Source: Dehalococcoidales bacterium
GTDB taxonomy: Bacteria; Chloroflexota; Dehalococcoidia; Dehalococcoidales; JAQTVP01
Reading direction: 5' to 3'
DNA: 6,063 bases
Assembly (NCBI GenBank): GCA_028707015.1
Contig: JAQTVP010000099.1
Span: 1-6,063, forward strand
Within the stretch, counting starts at the first letter, position 1; each line of letters starts with the position of its first letter. The notes under the pieces were generated by a model. That model saw only the letters and a program-made list of their open reading frames with translations. It had not been told where the DNA came from and did no database searches. This document shows, piece after piece, positions 1-5,385 of this stretch. Both the position numbers and the translations under genes were made by a program.

Positions 1-184
1 CTACCTGAATATTTTCGTTGCGGAAGTGTTCAGCAATCATCTGGCAAAGCTGACTAGTGTAGGCTGGGGATTCAATAACACGAAACTTTTCCCAGTAGGC
101 AGGTGAATGTAAACCGGAGGTAAGCAGGAAATGTCCCTGTAAAACCGCCCCTGATTTTTGAAAGATTTCTTCAGCATTATTCAT
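1..184 (-). CDS. pyrE: Orotate phosphoribosyltransferase, N-terminal part (cut by window edge)
   Basis: Read on the reverse strand, an ATG at 184-182 opens a frame that stays open for 61 codons to the window edge. The protein begins MNNAEEIFQKSG and contains GHFLLTSGLHSP (about residues 17-28) followed by YWEKFRV. This is the N-terminal signature I recognise for the Firmicute/archaeal-type orotate phosphoribosyltransferase (GHFxLTSGLHS...Y.EKF). The enzyme transfers phosphoribose from PRPP to orotate, giving OMP in pyrimidine synthesis, in the cytoplasm. The PRPP-binding motif would lie beyond the edge and is not seen. The start is supported by GAAGGAGATA at 200-191, 9 nt upstream of the ATG. 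lepB lies 89 bp upstream on the same strand. I found no convincing promoter or terminator between them, so pyrE may be read from the lepB promoter. The other pyr genes are not in view. Confidence 0.88.
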   Translation of the reverse strand, partial: MNNAEEIFQKSGAVLQGHFLLTSGLHSPAYWEKFRVIESPAYTSQLCQMIAEHFRNENIQV

Positions 185-273
185 TGATTTTATCTCCTTC
201 TTTTCTTCAAACGAATCTATATATCTTGTAGAAGCTTAAATGAGCAGAATAATTTCTTTATTAGTTTGGGTAG

Positions 274-804
274 TTATTCCATATAGCTGTAGCTGGGAAT
301 TAGTCCGCAATCACTGAGCGGCCAGACTGATATCCAGGCTTTACCAATAATGTTATCACGCGGTACGGTGCCAAAAACATGGGAATCATTGGAGTTGTTA
401 CGATTATCGCCAAGAACGAAATATTCATTTTCCGGAATTGTTTGCCGGCGTAAGTTATAGGTGGGAGATTCTTTGATATAGGGTTCCTCTAACTTTATGC
501 CGTCAATAAATACCCATCCGGCTACTATTTCTATTAGCTCACCAGGTAAACCAATTATACGCTTGATAAAAGGTGTTGTATCCGGGCTGTATGGGGGTGG
601 GGGGTGTAGTACGATTACGTCACCTCTCTCCGGTTCGTGGAAATTATAAACGATTTTATTAACTAATATGCGCTGTCCTTCGTGAAAGCTAGGTTCCATG
701 GAAGAGTAGGTAATGTCAGCCATCTGGAGAGTCGTTTGTATTAGAAGGAAGATAACTACAGCCGCTATTATAATTCCCAGAGTTTCTCGAAGAAAGGCTT
801 TCAA
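274..804 (-). CDS. lepB: Signal peptidase I, single membrane span
   Basis: This 176-aa type I signal peptidase cleaves signal peptides from exported proteins at the outer face of the cytoplasmic membrane. Residues about 9-27 form one hydrophobic span, so the catalytic domain lies outside, as in B. subtilis SipS. Family boxes appear in order: SSMEPSF (nucleophile Ser35), RGDVIVL (60-66), FIKRIIGLPGE (general base Lys81) and GDNRNNSNDSH (132-142). The last box has His where Arg is usual in GDNRxxSxDSR; His is a tolerated variant as far as I know. Length is typical of the short Gram-positive enzymes. The start codon is TTG (804-802), chosen because MKAFLRETLG precedes the span directly and GAAAGGGAGC lies 11 nt upstream, with no ATG nearby. 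The gene diverges from ribD and has its own promoter near 841-868. Substrates cannot be told from the sequence. Confidence 0.95.
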   Translation of the reverse strand: MKAFLRETLGIIIAAVVIFLLIQTTLQMADITYSSMEPSFHEGQRILVNKIVYNFHEPERGDVIVLHPPPPYSPDTTPFIKRIIGLPGELIEIVAGWVFIDGIKLEEPYIKESPTYNLRRQTIPENEYFVLGDNRNNSNDSHVFGTVPRDNIIGKAWISVWPLSDCGLIPSYSYME

Positions 805-815
805 TATAGTAGTTG

Positions 816-825
816 CTCCCTTTCT
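816..825 (-). promoter_or_regulatory. Ribosome binding site of lepB (fixes a TTG start)
   Basis: On the reverse strand GAAAGGGAGC lies 11 nt before the TTG at 804-802. No ATG or GTG lies between this site and the conserved N-terminus, so it decides the start. Confidence 0.65.
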
Positions 826-840
826 GATTTAATCCTAATA

Positions 841-868
841 ATTATACTCCATTCTGGCTTATTGTCCT
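841..868 (-). promoter_or_regulatory. Likely sigma-A promoter of lepB
   Basis: On the reverse strand there is a perfect -10 box TATAAT at 846-841. A 16-bp spacer upstream is AGGACA (868-863), which matches TTGACA at four of six positions. Transcription would start near 834, giving a leader of about 30 nt that contains the lepB ribosome binding site. The -35 box is only moderate. Confidence 0.55.
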
Positions 869-903
869 AATGCTAACTGTAATAAGTGGTGTTTTTACTT
901 ATG

Positions 904-933
904 TTGTACTTTTTTAGAGTGTGATGTTAGAAT
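904..933 (+). promoter_or_regulatory. Likely promoter of the rib operon (extended -10)
   Basis: TTGTAC at 904-909, an 18-bp spacer and TAGAAT at 928-933 form a good sigma-A promoter. TG at 925-926 with one following base makes an extended -10. The predicted start of transcription is about 940-943, which coincides with the ribD ATG at 943. A competing -10 (TACAAT, 934-939) has no good -35 partner. No other convincing promoter is seen between lepB and ribD, and no FMN riboswitch fits in this space. Confidence 0.5.
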
Positions 934-942
934 TACAATAGT

Positions 943-2037
943 ATGGACTATATGAAACAGGCACTTTCTTTAGCCGAGTTAGCTATGGGGCAAGTTAGCC
1001 CTAACCCAGCGGTGGGAGCAGTGGTGGTAAAGGATGATAAAGTCATTGGGCAGGGCTATACACAATCGCCTGGTTCTTCTCACGCTGAGATAGTAGCTTT
1101 GAAGCAGGCAGGTAAGGAAGCTAGGAATGGGGTTCTGTATGTTACTTTAGAACCGTGCTGTCACTATGGTCTAACTCCGCCTTGTACTCAGGTAATTATT
1201 AACGCTGGCATCACTGAAGTTCACATAGCTATACTTGATGTTAATCCATTGGTATCCGGACGAGGAAAGGATGAATTAGAGAGTCGGGGTATCAAAGTAT
1301 ATCTGGGCGAGCATGAAGAGGAAGCTAGTAAAATTATTGAGGCGTATGCTAAGTTTATTACTACCGGAATGCCTTTTGTCACGGTAAAATATGCAATGAG
1401 TTTGGATGGTAAAATTGCCACTAAAAGTGGTGATTCAAAGTGGATTAGTGGTGAAGCATCAAGGAAATATGTTCATAACTTACGATGTGTGTCAGATGCT
1501 CTTATGGTAGGAGTGAATACTGTTATATTTGATAATCCTCGGCTTACTGCCCGATGTTGTGGTAGTAAGGGGGGAGTAGCCAGGAAACAACCGCTGCGTG
1601 TATTATTGGATACGAAAGGGCGTATACCGTTAGATTCCAAAATCTTTAAGGAACCCGGAGAGATATTGATGGCGGTAGGTCAATCTGTTGCACCGGATAA
1701 GAAAATACTGTTTATAGAAGCAGGTGTTCAGCTGCTGGAATTACCCGTTCGGGGAAAAGGACTGGATTTAGAAAAATTGCTGAAAGCATTGGGTGAGAGG
1801 AAAATTACCAGTGTTGTGGTAGAGGGTGGTGGAATATTACTTGGTTCACTTTTTGATTGTAAACTTGTCGATAAGGTGATTGCTTTTATTGCTCCTATTA
1901 TTATTGGTGGGCAGGAAGCAAAGATGGCGGTTTGTGGTGAAGGGGTTGCTAATGTAGCAAATTCGTTTAATTTGAAACGTATCAGTACTGAAAAATTTGG
2001 ATCAGATTTGATGGTTAGCGGGTATATTGAAGGATAA
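943..2037 (+). CDS. ribD: Bifunctional riboflavin biosynthesis deaminase/reductase RibD
   Basis: This 364-aa bifunctional enzyme first deaminates the pyrimidine ring of the GTP cyclohydrolase II product. It then reduces the ribosyl side chain with NADPH. The N-terminal deaminase domain (about 1-145) carries the zinc-site motifs HAE (His47, Glu49) and PCCHYGLTPPC (Cys72, Cys81). The C-terminal RibD reductase domain (about 145-364) carries SLDGKIAT (153-160), GDSKWISG, VGVNTVIFDNPRLTAR and VEGGG (293-297). Length is normal for the family. The ATG at 943 is preferred because MDYMKQAL aligns with the usual RibD beginning (for example MEEYYMKLAL in B. subtilis). No Shine-Dalgarno sequence precedes it or the later ATG at 952, unlike every other gene here. 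It is first in the operon; ribE follows after 2 nt, so the two are probably translationally coupled. Confidence 0.97.
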   Translation: MDYMKQALSLAELAMGQVSPNPAVGAVVVKDDKVIGQGYTQSPGSSHAEIVALKQAGKEARNGVLYVTLEPCCHYGLTPPCTQVIINAGITEVHIAILDVNPLVSGRGKDELESRGIKVYLGEHEEEASKIIEAYAKFITTGMPFVTVKYAMSLDGKIATKSGDSKWISGEASRKYVHNLRCVSDALMVGVNTVIFDNPRLTARCCGSKGGVARKQPLRVLLDTKGRIPLDSKIFKEPGEILMAVGQSVAPDKKILFIEAGVQLLELPVRGKGLDLEKLLKALGERKITSVVVEGGGILLGSLFDCKLVDKVIAFIAPIIIGGQEAKMAVCGEGVANVANSFNLKRISTEKFGSDLMVSGYIEG

Positions 2038-2039
2038 GA

Positions 2040-2660
2040 ATGTTCACCGGAATTATAGAAGAAATAGGTAAAGTTACTCTAGTACAATCCAGGAAGCTTA
2101 TTATATCAGCTAATAAAATTACCCAAGGATTAGAGATTGGGGGTAGTGTTGCTGTTAATGGTGTATGCCTTACTGTAACTAGTTTTAATAAAACCTCATT
2201 CTATGTTGATGTAATGCCGGAAACACTGGAGCGGACTAATCTTAGGTTAGTTAGTAGTGGTGATGAAGTTAATCTGGAACGGCCATTGACTTTACAAAAG
2301 CCATTGGGTGGACATTTAGTTCAAGGGCATGTAGATGCTACCGGAAGAATTGTAGCTATTGAACGGGATGGTGATGCCATGCTGGTGAAACTTGAAGCTT
2401 CTCCCAGTATCATCCGTTATATAGTTGAGAAAGGATTTATTGCGGTTGATGGCATTAGCTTGACAATTGTTTACAAGGATGCCGATACATTTCAGGTTTC
2501 TATTGTTGGCTTTACTCAGCAACATACCATTATTTCTAGGTGGCGTTTGGGTACCGTGGTGAATTTAGAGATAGATATTATTGCTAAATATGTAGAGCAG
2601 TTTAATCAATTTCATAATGGCGGTATTACATTAGAATTTTTAAAAGAACATGGCTATTAA
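2040..2660 (+). CDS. ribE: Riboflavin synthase (alpha subunit)
   Basis: This 206-aa enzyme converts two 6,7-dimethyl-8-ribityllumazine molecules into riboflavin plus a pyrimidinedione that is recycled by RibH. Two similar lumazine-binding barrels are visible. The first starts MFTGIIEEIG and has VAVNGVCLTVTS (37-48). The second has GGHLVQGHVD (90-99) and VAVDGISLTIV (134-144). A closing EIDIIAKYVEQF (177-188) and a C-terminal LEFLKEHGY also fit. Length is slightly below the usual 210-220. One oddity is that the second barrel normally reads I-P-H-T in the segment after VSI, but here it reads V-G-F-T (156-159). The ATG lies 2 nt after the ribD stop, and the ribosome binding site GAAGGA (2029-2034) is inside the end of ribD. 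The gene is in the expected place between ribD and ribBA. Confidence 0.96.
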   Translation: MFTGIIEEIGKVTLVQSRKLIISANKITQGLEIGGSVAVNGVCLTVTSFNKTSFYVDVMPETLERTNLRLVSSGDEVNLERPLTLQKPLGGHLVQGHVDATGRIVAIERDGDAMLVKLEASPSIIRYIVEKGFIAVDGISLTIVYKDADTFQVSIVGFTQQHTIISRWRLGTVVNLEIDIIAKYVEQFNQFHNGGITLEFLKEHGY

Positions 2661-2746
2661 ATAATTAAATAATGCAATCATAGTATTTTCTTATTTAGAG
2701 CAGCATAACTAATAAATTATAAAAAGTAATTATTATGTTTTTATTC

Positions 2747-2752
2747 AGGAGG
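2747..2752 (+). promoter_or_regulatory. Ribosome binding site of ribBA (fixes a GTG start)
   Basis: A perfect AGGAGG sits 7 nt before the GTG at 2760. It picks GTG as the start; the next in-frame ATG lies far inside the conserved DHBP synthase domain. Confidence 0.85.
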
Positions 2753-2759
2753 AATAAAC

Positions 2760-3974
2760 GTGGGGATAATAAGTATTAAGGAAGCTATTGAGGATATAAA
2801 AGCAGGGAAGTTTCTTATCATAGTTGATGATGAGAATAGAGAAAATGAGGGCGATTTGGTTATAGCTGCTGAAAAAATTACTACTGAAACTGTTAACTTT
2901 ATGGCAATGCATGCCCGGGGATTAATTTGCATGCCTATTACAGGCAAGCGATTAGATGAATTGAGAATTCCTTTGATGGTTAGTGAGAATACATCAAAGT
3001 TTTCCACAGCTTTTACGGTAACCGTAGAAGCTAAGCATAAGATAAGTACAGGCATCTCAGCAGCAGATAGGGCAGAAACAATCAAAGCCATAATTGATCC
3101 AGCTACGCAACCTGATGATTTGGTTTTGCCGGGGCATATGTTCCCATTACGAGCCAGGGAGGGTGGTGTTTTGGTACGCGCCGGTCATACTGAAGCTATA
3201 GTCGATTTAGCTAGATTAGCTGGACTTTATAAAGCAGGCGTAATTTGTGAAATTTTGAATGAAGATGGCTCTATGGCGAGATTACCTCAACTTGAGGTAA
3301 TCTCAGAGCGGTACGGAATTAATATTGTAACTATAGCGGATCTAATTACCTATCGCCGTCGTCATGAAAACTTGGTTCACCGGGTAGCTGAAGCTAAATT
3401 ACCCACAAAATATGGTGAATTTACTGCTATTGCTTATAAAAGCGATATTGATCCTGACCAACATTTAGCCTTAGTAATGGGAGATATATCGACCAATGAA
3501 CCATTGTTAGTGCGAGTCCATAGTGAGTGCCTTACTGGTGACGTCTTTCGTAGTCTTCGTTGTGATTGTGGTGATCAGGTTGCACTCGGGATGCAAAGGA
3601 TTAGTGAAGAAGGACGAGGTGTTTTTCTTTATATGAGGCAGGAAGGGCGAGGTATTGGTTTCCATAATAAAATACGTGCTTATGCTCTTCAGGATAAGGG
3701 ATTGGATACAGTGGAGGCTAATGTGTCATTAGGTTTTGCTCCAGATTTGCGTGACTATGGTATTGGTGCTCAGATTTTAGCTGATATGGGTTTGCACCAA
3801 ATCCGGTTGCTTACTAATAATCCTAAAAAAGTAATAGGTTTAGAAGGTTATGGCCTTAAGGTGGTAGAGACTGTACCTATTATCATTCCACCTAATCCGC
3901 ATAACCGTCGTTATTTGGAAACTAAGCAAAAAAAAATGGGGCAACACTTGGGTATAGAAGATATGGATGCTTGA
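2760..3974 (+). CDS. ribBA: Bifunctional DHBP synthase / GTP cyclohydrolase II RibBA
   Basis: This 404-aa fusion supplies both precursors of the riboflavin pathway. Residues 1 to about 200 are 3,4-dihydroxy-2-butanone 4-phosphate synthase (ribulose 5-phosphate to DHBP plus formate), with the acidic metal-binding motif DDENRENEGD (23-32), HARGLICMP (51-59), TGISAADRA and GHTEA (His143). Residues about 205-404 are GTP cyclohydrolase II, with HSECLTGD, CDC giving zinc cysteines 257, 268 and 270, RQEGRGIG (293-300), LRDYGIGAQIL (330-340) and TNNPKK (352-357). All key residues look intact in both halves, so both activities are expected. Start is GTG, supported by AGGAGG. It follows ribE after 99 bp and ends 31 bp before ribH. 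A run of nine A's (3928-3936) lies near the 3' end and codes for KQKKM. Confidence 0.98.
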   Translation: MGIISIKEAIEDIKAGKFLIIVDDENRENEGDLVIAAEKITTETVNFMAMHARGLICMPITGKRLDELRIPLMVSENTSKFSTAFTVTVEAKHKISTGISAADRAETIKAIIDPATQPDDLVLPGHMFPLRAREGGVLVRAGHTEAIVDLARLAGLYKAGVICEILNEDGSMARLPQLEVISERYGINIVTIADLITYRRRHENLVHRVAEAKLPTKYGEFTAIAYKSDIDPDQHLALVMGDISTNEPLLVRVHSECLTGDVFRSLRCDCGDQVALGMQRISEEGRGVFLYMRQEGRGIGFHNKIRAYALQDKGLDTVEANVSLGFAPDLRDYGIGAQILADMGLHQIRLLTNNPKKVIGLEGYGLKVVETVPIIIPPNPHNRRYLETKQKKMGQHLGIEDMDA

Positions 3975-3994
3975 TCCAGTAATACATAGACAAA

Positions 3995-4000
3995 AAGGAG
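3995..4000 (+). promoter_or_regulatory. Ribosome binding site of ribH (decides the start)
   Basis: AAGGAG lies 5 nt before the ATG at 4006. An upstream in-frame ATG at 3967 overlaps the end of ribBA and has no such site, so the shorter ribH is chosen. Confidence 0.85.
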
Positions 4001-4005
4001 AAATA

Positions 4006-4473
4006 ATGAATAAATATTTTGAAGGTATGCTATCAGGGGAAGGGCTAAAATTTGGATTAGCTGTTTCTCGTTTCAATGAGTTTATTACCAAGAAGCTGCT
4101 TGATGGAGCACAAGATGCATTGCTCAGGCATGGTGTTAAGCAAGAAGATATAGAAGTTGCGTGGGTACCAGGTTCTTTTGAAATTCCGCTGATAGCTCAG
4201 AAATTAGCTCAAACCAAACGGTATGATGCGGTTATTTGCCTGGGTGCTGTAGTCCGTGGCGGGACGCCTCATTTTGACTATATTGCTGCTGAATTAAGTA
4301 AAGGTATTGCTAAGGTTAGTTTAGATACTGGGCTGCCTGTTATTTTTGGAGTAATCACCGCGGACACTTTAGAACAAGCCATTGAAAGGGCGGGGACTAA
4401 AATGGGGAATAAAGGTTTCGATGCCGCAGTGACTGCTATCGAGATGGCTAATCTGGTTAAAAATATAGCTTGA
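4006..4473 (+). CDS. ribH: 6,7-dimethyl-8-ribityllumazine synthase
   Basis: This 155-aa lumazine synthase condenses DHBP with the ribitylamino-pyrimidinedione to make the substrate of riboflavin synthase. Members usually assemble as pentamers or 60-mer capsids, and RibE may be enclosed in Bacillus-type ones; assembly state is not readable here. Motifs in order are SRFNEFIT (21-28), VPGSFEIP (54-61), GAVVRGGTPHFDY (80-92, with catalytic His89), FGVITADTLEQAIERAGTKMGNKG (114-137) and a C-terminal AIEMANL. Length is exactly typical. The start at 4006 is preferred over an in-frame ATG at 3967, because that would add 13 residues (MLDPVIHRQKGEI) not seen in the family and lacks a ribosome binding site. 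It is the last gene of the operon; no standard T-tailed terminator follows. Confidence 0.98.
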   Translation: MNKYFEGMLSGEGLKFGLAVSRFNEFITKKLLDGAQDALLRHGVKQEDIEVAWVPGSFEIPLIAQKLAQTKRYDAVICLGAVVRGGTPHFDYIAAELSKGIAKVSLDTGLPVIFGVITADTLEQAIERAGTKMGNKGFDAAVTAIEMANLVKNIA

Positions 4474-4501
4474 TTATCGACTCTTTGAAGTAATTAATAT
4501 T

Positions 4502-4629
4502 ATATTTAGCGTCTTGAAGTGTGCAGTTATCTATTCTGCAGTCTTGTTAGAAAAATACCTGCAAGGAAACATGAGCAACTGCCACAAGTAACTTGTGTGG
4601 TGTTGAGATTATACCTTTACGCTAAATAT
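4502..4629. repeat. 128-nt region bounded by an 11-bp perfect inverted repeat
   Basis: ATATTTAGCGT at 4502-4512 is perfectly complementary to ACGCTAAATAT at 4619-4629. Inside are a TGCAG/CTGCA hairpin (4522-4526 with 4536-4540) and a CACAAG-TAA-CTTGTG hairpin (4583-4597). An alternative 8-bp pairing, GTGCAGTT (4521-4528) with AACTGCCAC (4577-4585, one bulge), competes with both. It fills the gap between convergent ribH and the leftward small gene, where a two-way terminator would be expected, but neither strand has a hairpin followed by a T-run. No target-site duplication is evident, so it is not a clear MITE. Function is unknown. Confidence 0.55.
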
Positions 4630-4663
4630 TACCGGTTATAGCTTTGCCGCAAAATAATTATCT

Positions 4664-4918
4664 TTAGCCAGTAACTTTGTAAACGGTATCTCCTCTTCTT
4701 ACGCGATCAGTAACCTTGATGCCAATAGTATCCCCGGCGTTAGCCTGCGTGACATTCACGTTGTTTATCTGCATAGAGCTAACAGTAAATTCAATATCAG
4801 TAGTATGTCCTTTTATATGAATTTTATTACCTTCTTCTAATGCTCCAATTAACTCTATGCCTGCTACCACAGGCTTGGCAAAGAAGTCAGATACTGTTCC
4901 AATTATCTCTTCAGGCAT
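4664..4918 (-). CDS. Stand-alone EF-Tu domain II-like protein (translation elongation factor-like)
   Basis: This 84-aa protein resembles the beta-barrel domain II of translational GTPases. It has an opening IGTVSDFFAKPVVAGIEL, then a GALEEGNKIHIKG turn (25-37), then TVSSMQINN (45-53), then an AGDTIGIKV strand (61-69) and VRRGDTVYKV (73-82). This order (G.V...., G..v..G..i.i.G, v.S.......A..GD..gi.v, rGD.v) is the domain II pattern. There is no GTPase domain, so it is not itself a factor; small proteins annotated as elongation factor-like occur in anaerobic bacteria and archaea, with no settled role that I know of. The start is well supported by AAGGAGGT (4933-4926), 7 nt before the ATG. It has its own promoter and diverges from the 77-aa gene. 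Function is not assigned. Confidence 0.78.
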   Translation of the reverse strand: MPEEIIGTVSDFFAKPVVAGIELIGALEEGNKIHIKGHTTDIEFTVSSMQINNVNVTQANAGDTIGIKVTDRVRRGDTVYKVTG

Positions 4919-4959
4919 TTTAGGGACCTCCTTAAAAGAAAATATGAGGTGTAGCTATT

Positions 4960-4987
4960 ATTCTATCTAAAAATTAGTATAAGTCAA
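4960..4987 (-). promoter_or_regulatory. Likely sigma-A promoter of the EF-like gene
   Basis: On the reverse strand, TTGACT (4987-4982), a 16-bp spacer and TAGAAT (4965-4960) each match consensus at five of six positions. The predicted start near 4953 leaves about 35 nt before the ATG at 4918, including a strong ribosome binding site. The -35 box lies inside the palindrome at 4979-4992. Confidence 0.68.
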
Positions 4988-4992
4988 CTTAT
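4979..4992. promoter_or_regulatory. Palindrome over the EF-like gene's -35 box (possible operator)
   Basis: ATAAGT-CA-ACTTAT is a perfect 6-bp inverted repeat with a 2-bp centre. It covers the -35 hexamer of the leftward promoter and lies 25 bp from the -35 of the rightward promoter. The position suits a repressor site, but no regulator is identified. Confidence 0.35.
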
Positions 4993-5016
4993 TTGTGTAA
5001 ATCAATATAAAAAACT

Positions 5017-5045
5017 TTGACATGCCAGTGCCTGTTACTTATAAT
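5017..5045 (+). promoter_or_regulatory. Perfect consensus sigma-A promoter of the 77-aa gene
   Basis: TTGACA at 5017-5022, a 17-bp spacer and TATAAT at 5040-5045 match the sigma-70/sigma-A consensus at all twelve positions with optimal spacing. The start would be near 5052, giving a leader of about 28 nt before the TTG at 5080. Confidence 0.82.
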
Positions 5046-5066
5046 AAATCTACGTGTATGCTAGGG

Positions 5067-5072
5067 AAAGGA
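5067..5072 (+). promoter_or_regulatory. Ribosome binding site of the 77-aa gene (fixes a TTG start)
   Basis: AAAGGA lies 7 nt before the TTG at 5080. The overlapping ATG at 5072 is in another frame that stops after 18 codons, so TTG is the likely start. Confidence 0.65.
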
Positions 5073-5079
5073 TGAAATC

Positions 5080-5313
5080 TTGTCAGAAGATAATAGCACA
5101 ACTTTGGCAAATCAGGAGCAGGCTTTAGAAGATATTGAGCGTATTAAGCAACGCTTAAATATGTTAGACCAGCGTTTGGATAACATTGACTCAATGGTTA
5201 CGGCTGTTGCTGAACGAGTGATGGTACAACCAATTACTTTTAATTTGATCTGCCCTAACTGTGGCCATGATATAGAAATTTCTCTCATCGGTAAAGAGAA
5301 ACCCAAAATATAA
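5080..5313 (+). CDS. Small coiled-coil protein with one CPNCGH knuckle, unknown function
   Basis: I do not recognise a named family for this 77-aa protein. Residues about 10-48 form a charged helix with heptad-like hydrophobic spacing (LEDIERIKQRLNMLDQRL, then NIDSMVTAVAERV), predicting a coiled coil and thus oligomerisation. A short strand-like segment PITFNLICPNCGHDIEISLIG (51-71) carries Cys58, Cys61 and His63. This is half a zinc ribbon, so metal binding, if any, would need a second subunit or another ligand set. There is no signal peptide or membrane span, so it is probably cytoplasmic. The start is TTG with a good ribosome binding site. A perfect consensus promoter and a coding frame with ordinary codon use argue for a real, well-expressed gene. 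It diverges from the EF-like gene and is 365 bp upstream of the symporter. Confidence 0.72.
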   Translation: MSEDNSTTLANQEQALEDIERIKQRLNMLDQRLDNIDSMVTAVAERVMVQPITFNLICPNCGHDIEISLIGKEKPKI

Positions 5314-5385
5314 TGAAAGAAAGAGGCTTATTCCCAGGAAATTACGAGATTATGTCTTTTTACTGATGAATAATCTTAATCACAT

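Noticed and set aside
185..273. Separate promoter or terminator between lepB and pyrE
   Set aside because: TATATA-like boxes exist on the reverse strand but without a usable -35, and no hairpin with a T-run was found.
2695..2723. Internal promoter before ribBA (TTAGAG, 17 bp, TATAAA)
   Set aside because: The -35 box matches poorly and the gap is simply AT-rich, so chance is likely. ribBA is probably read with ribD and ribE.
2741..3091. Reverse-strand open frame of 116 codons opposite the start of ribBA
   Set aside because: It lies entirely opposite a conserved enzyme domain, has no recognisable motifs, and is best explained as a shadow of ribBA. The same applies to reverse frames opposite ribD, ribE, the ribBA/ribH junction and the 77-aa gene.
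3967..4005. Longer ribH starting at the ATG inside the end of ribBA
   Set aside because: It adds 13 residues unlike any usual RibH N-terminus and has no ribosome binding site, while the ATG at 4006 has AAGGAG 5 nt upstream and gives the standard 155 aa.
4583..4597. CACAAG-TAA-CTTGTG hairpin as the ribH terminator
   Set aside because: Six base pairs with no T-run on either strand does not meet the pattern of a rho-independent terminator.
4502..4629. Inverted repeat as a MITE or insertion sequence end
   Set aside because: No target-site duplication or transposase trace is visible and only one copy is in the window, so the call cannot be supported without a genome search.
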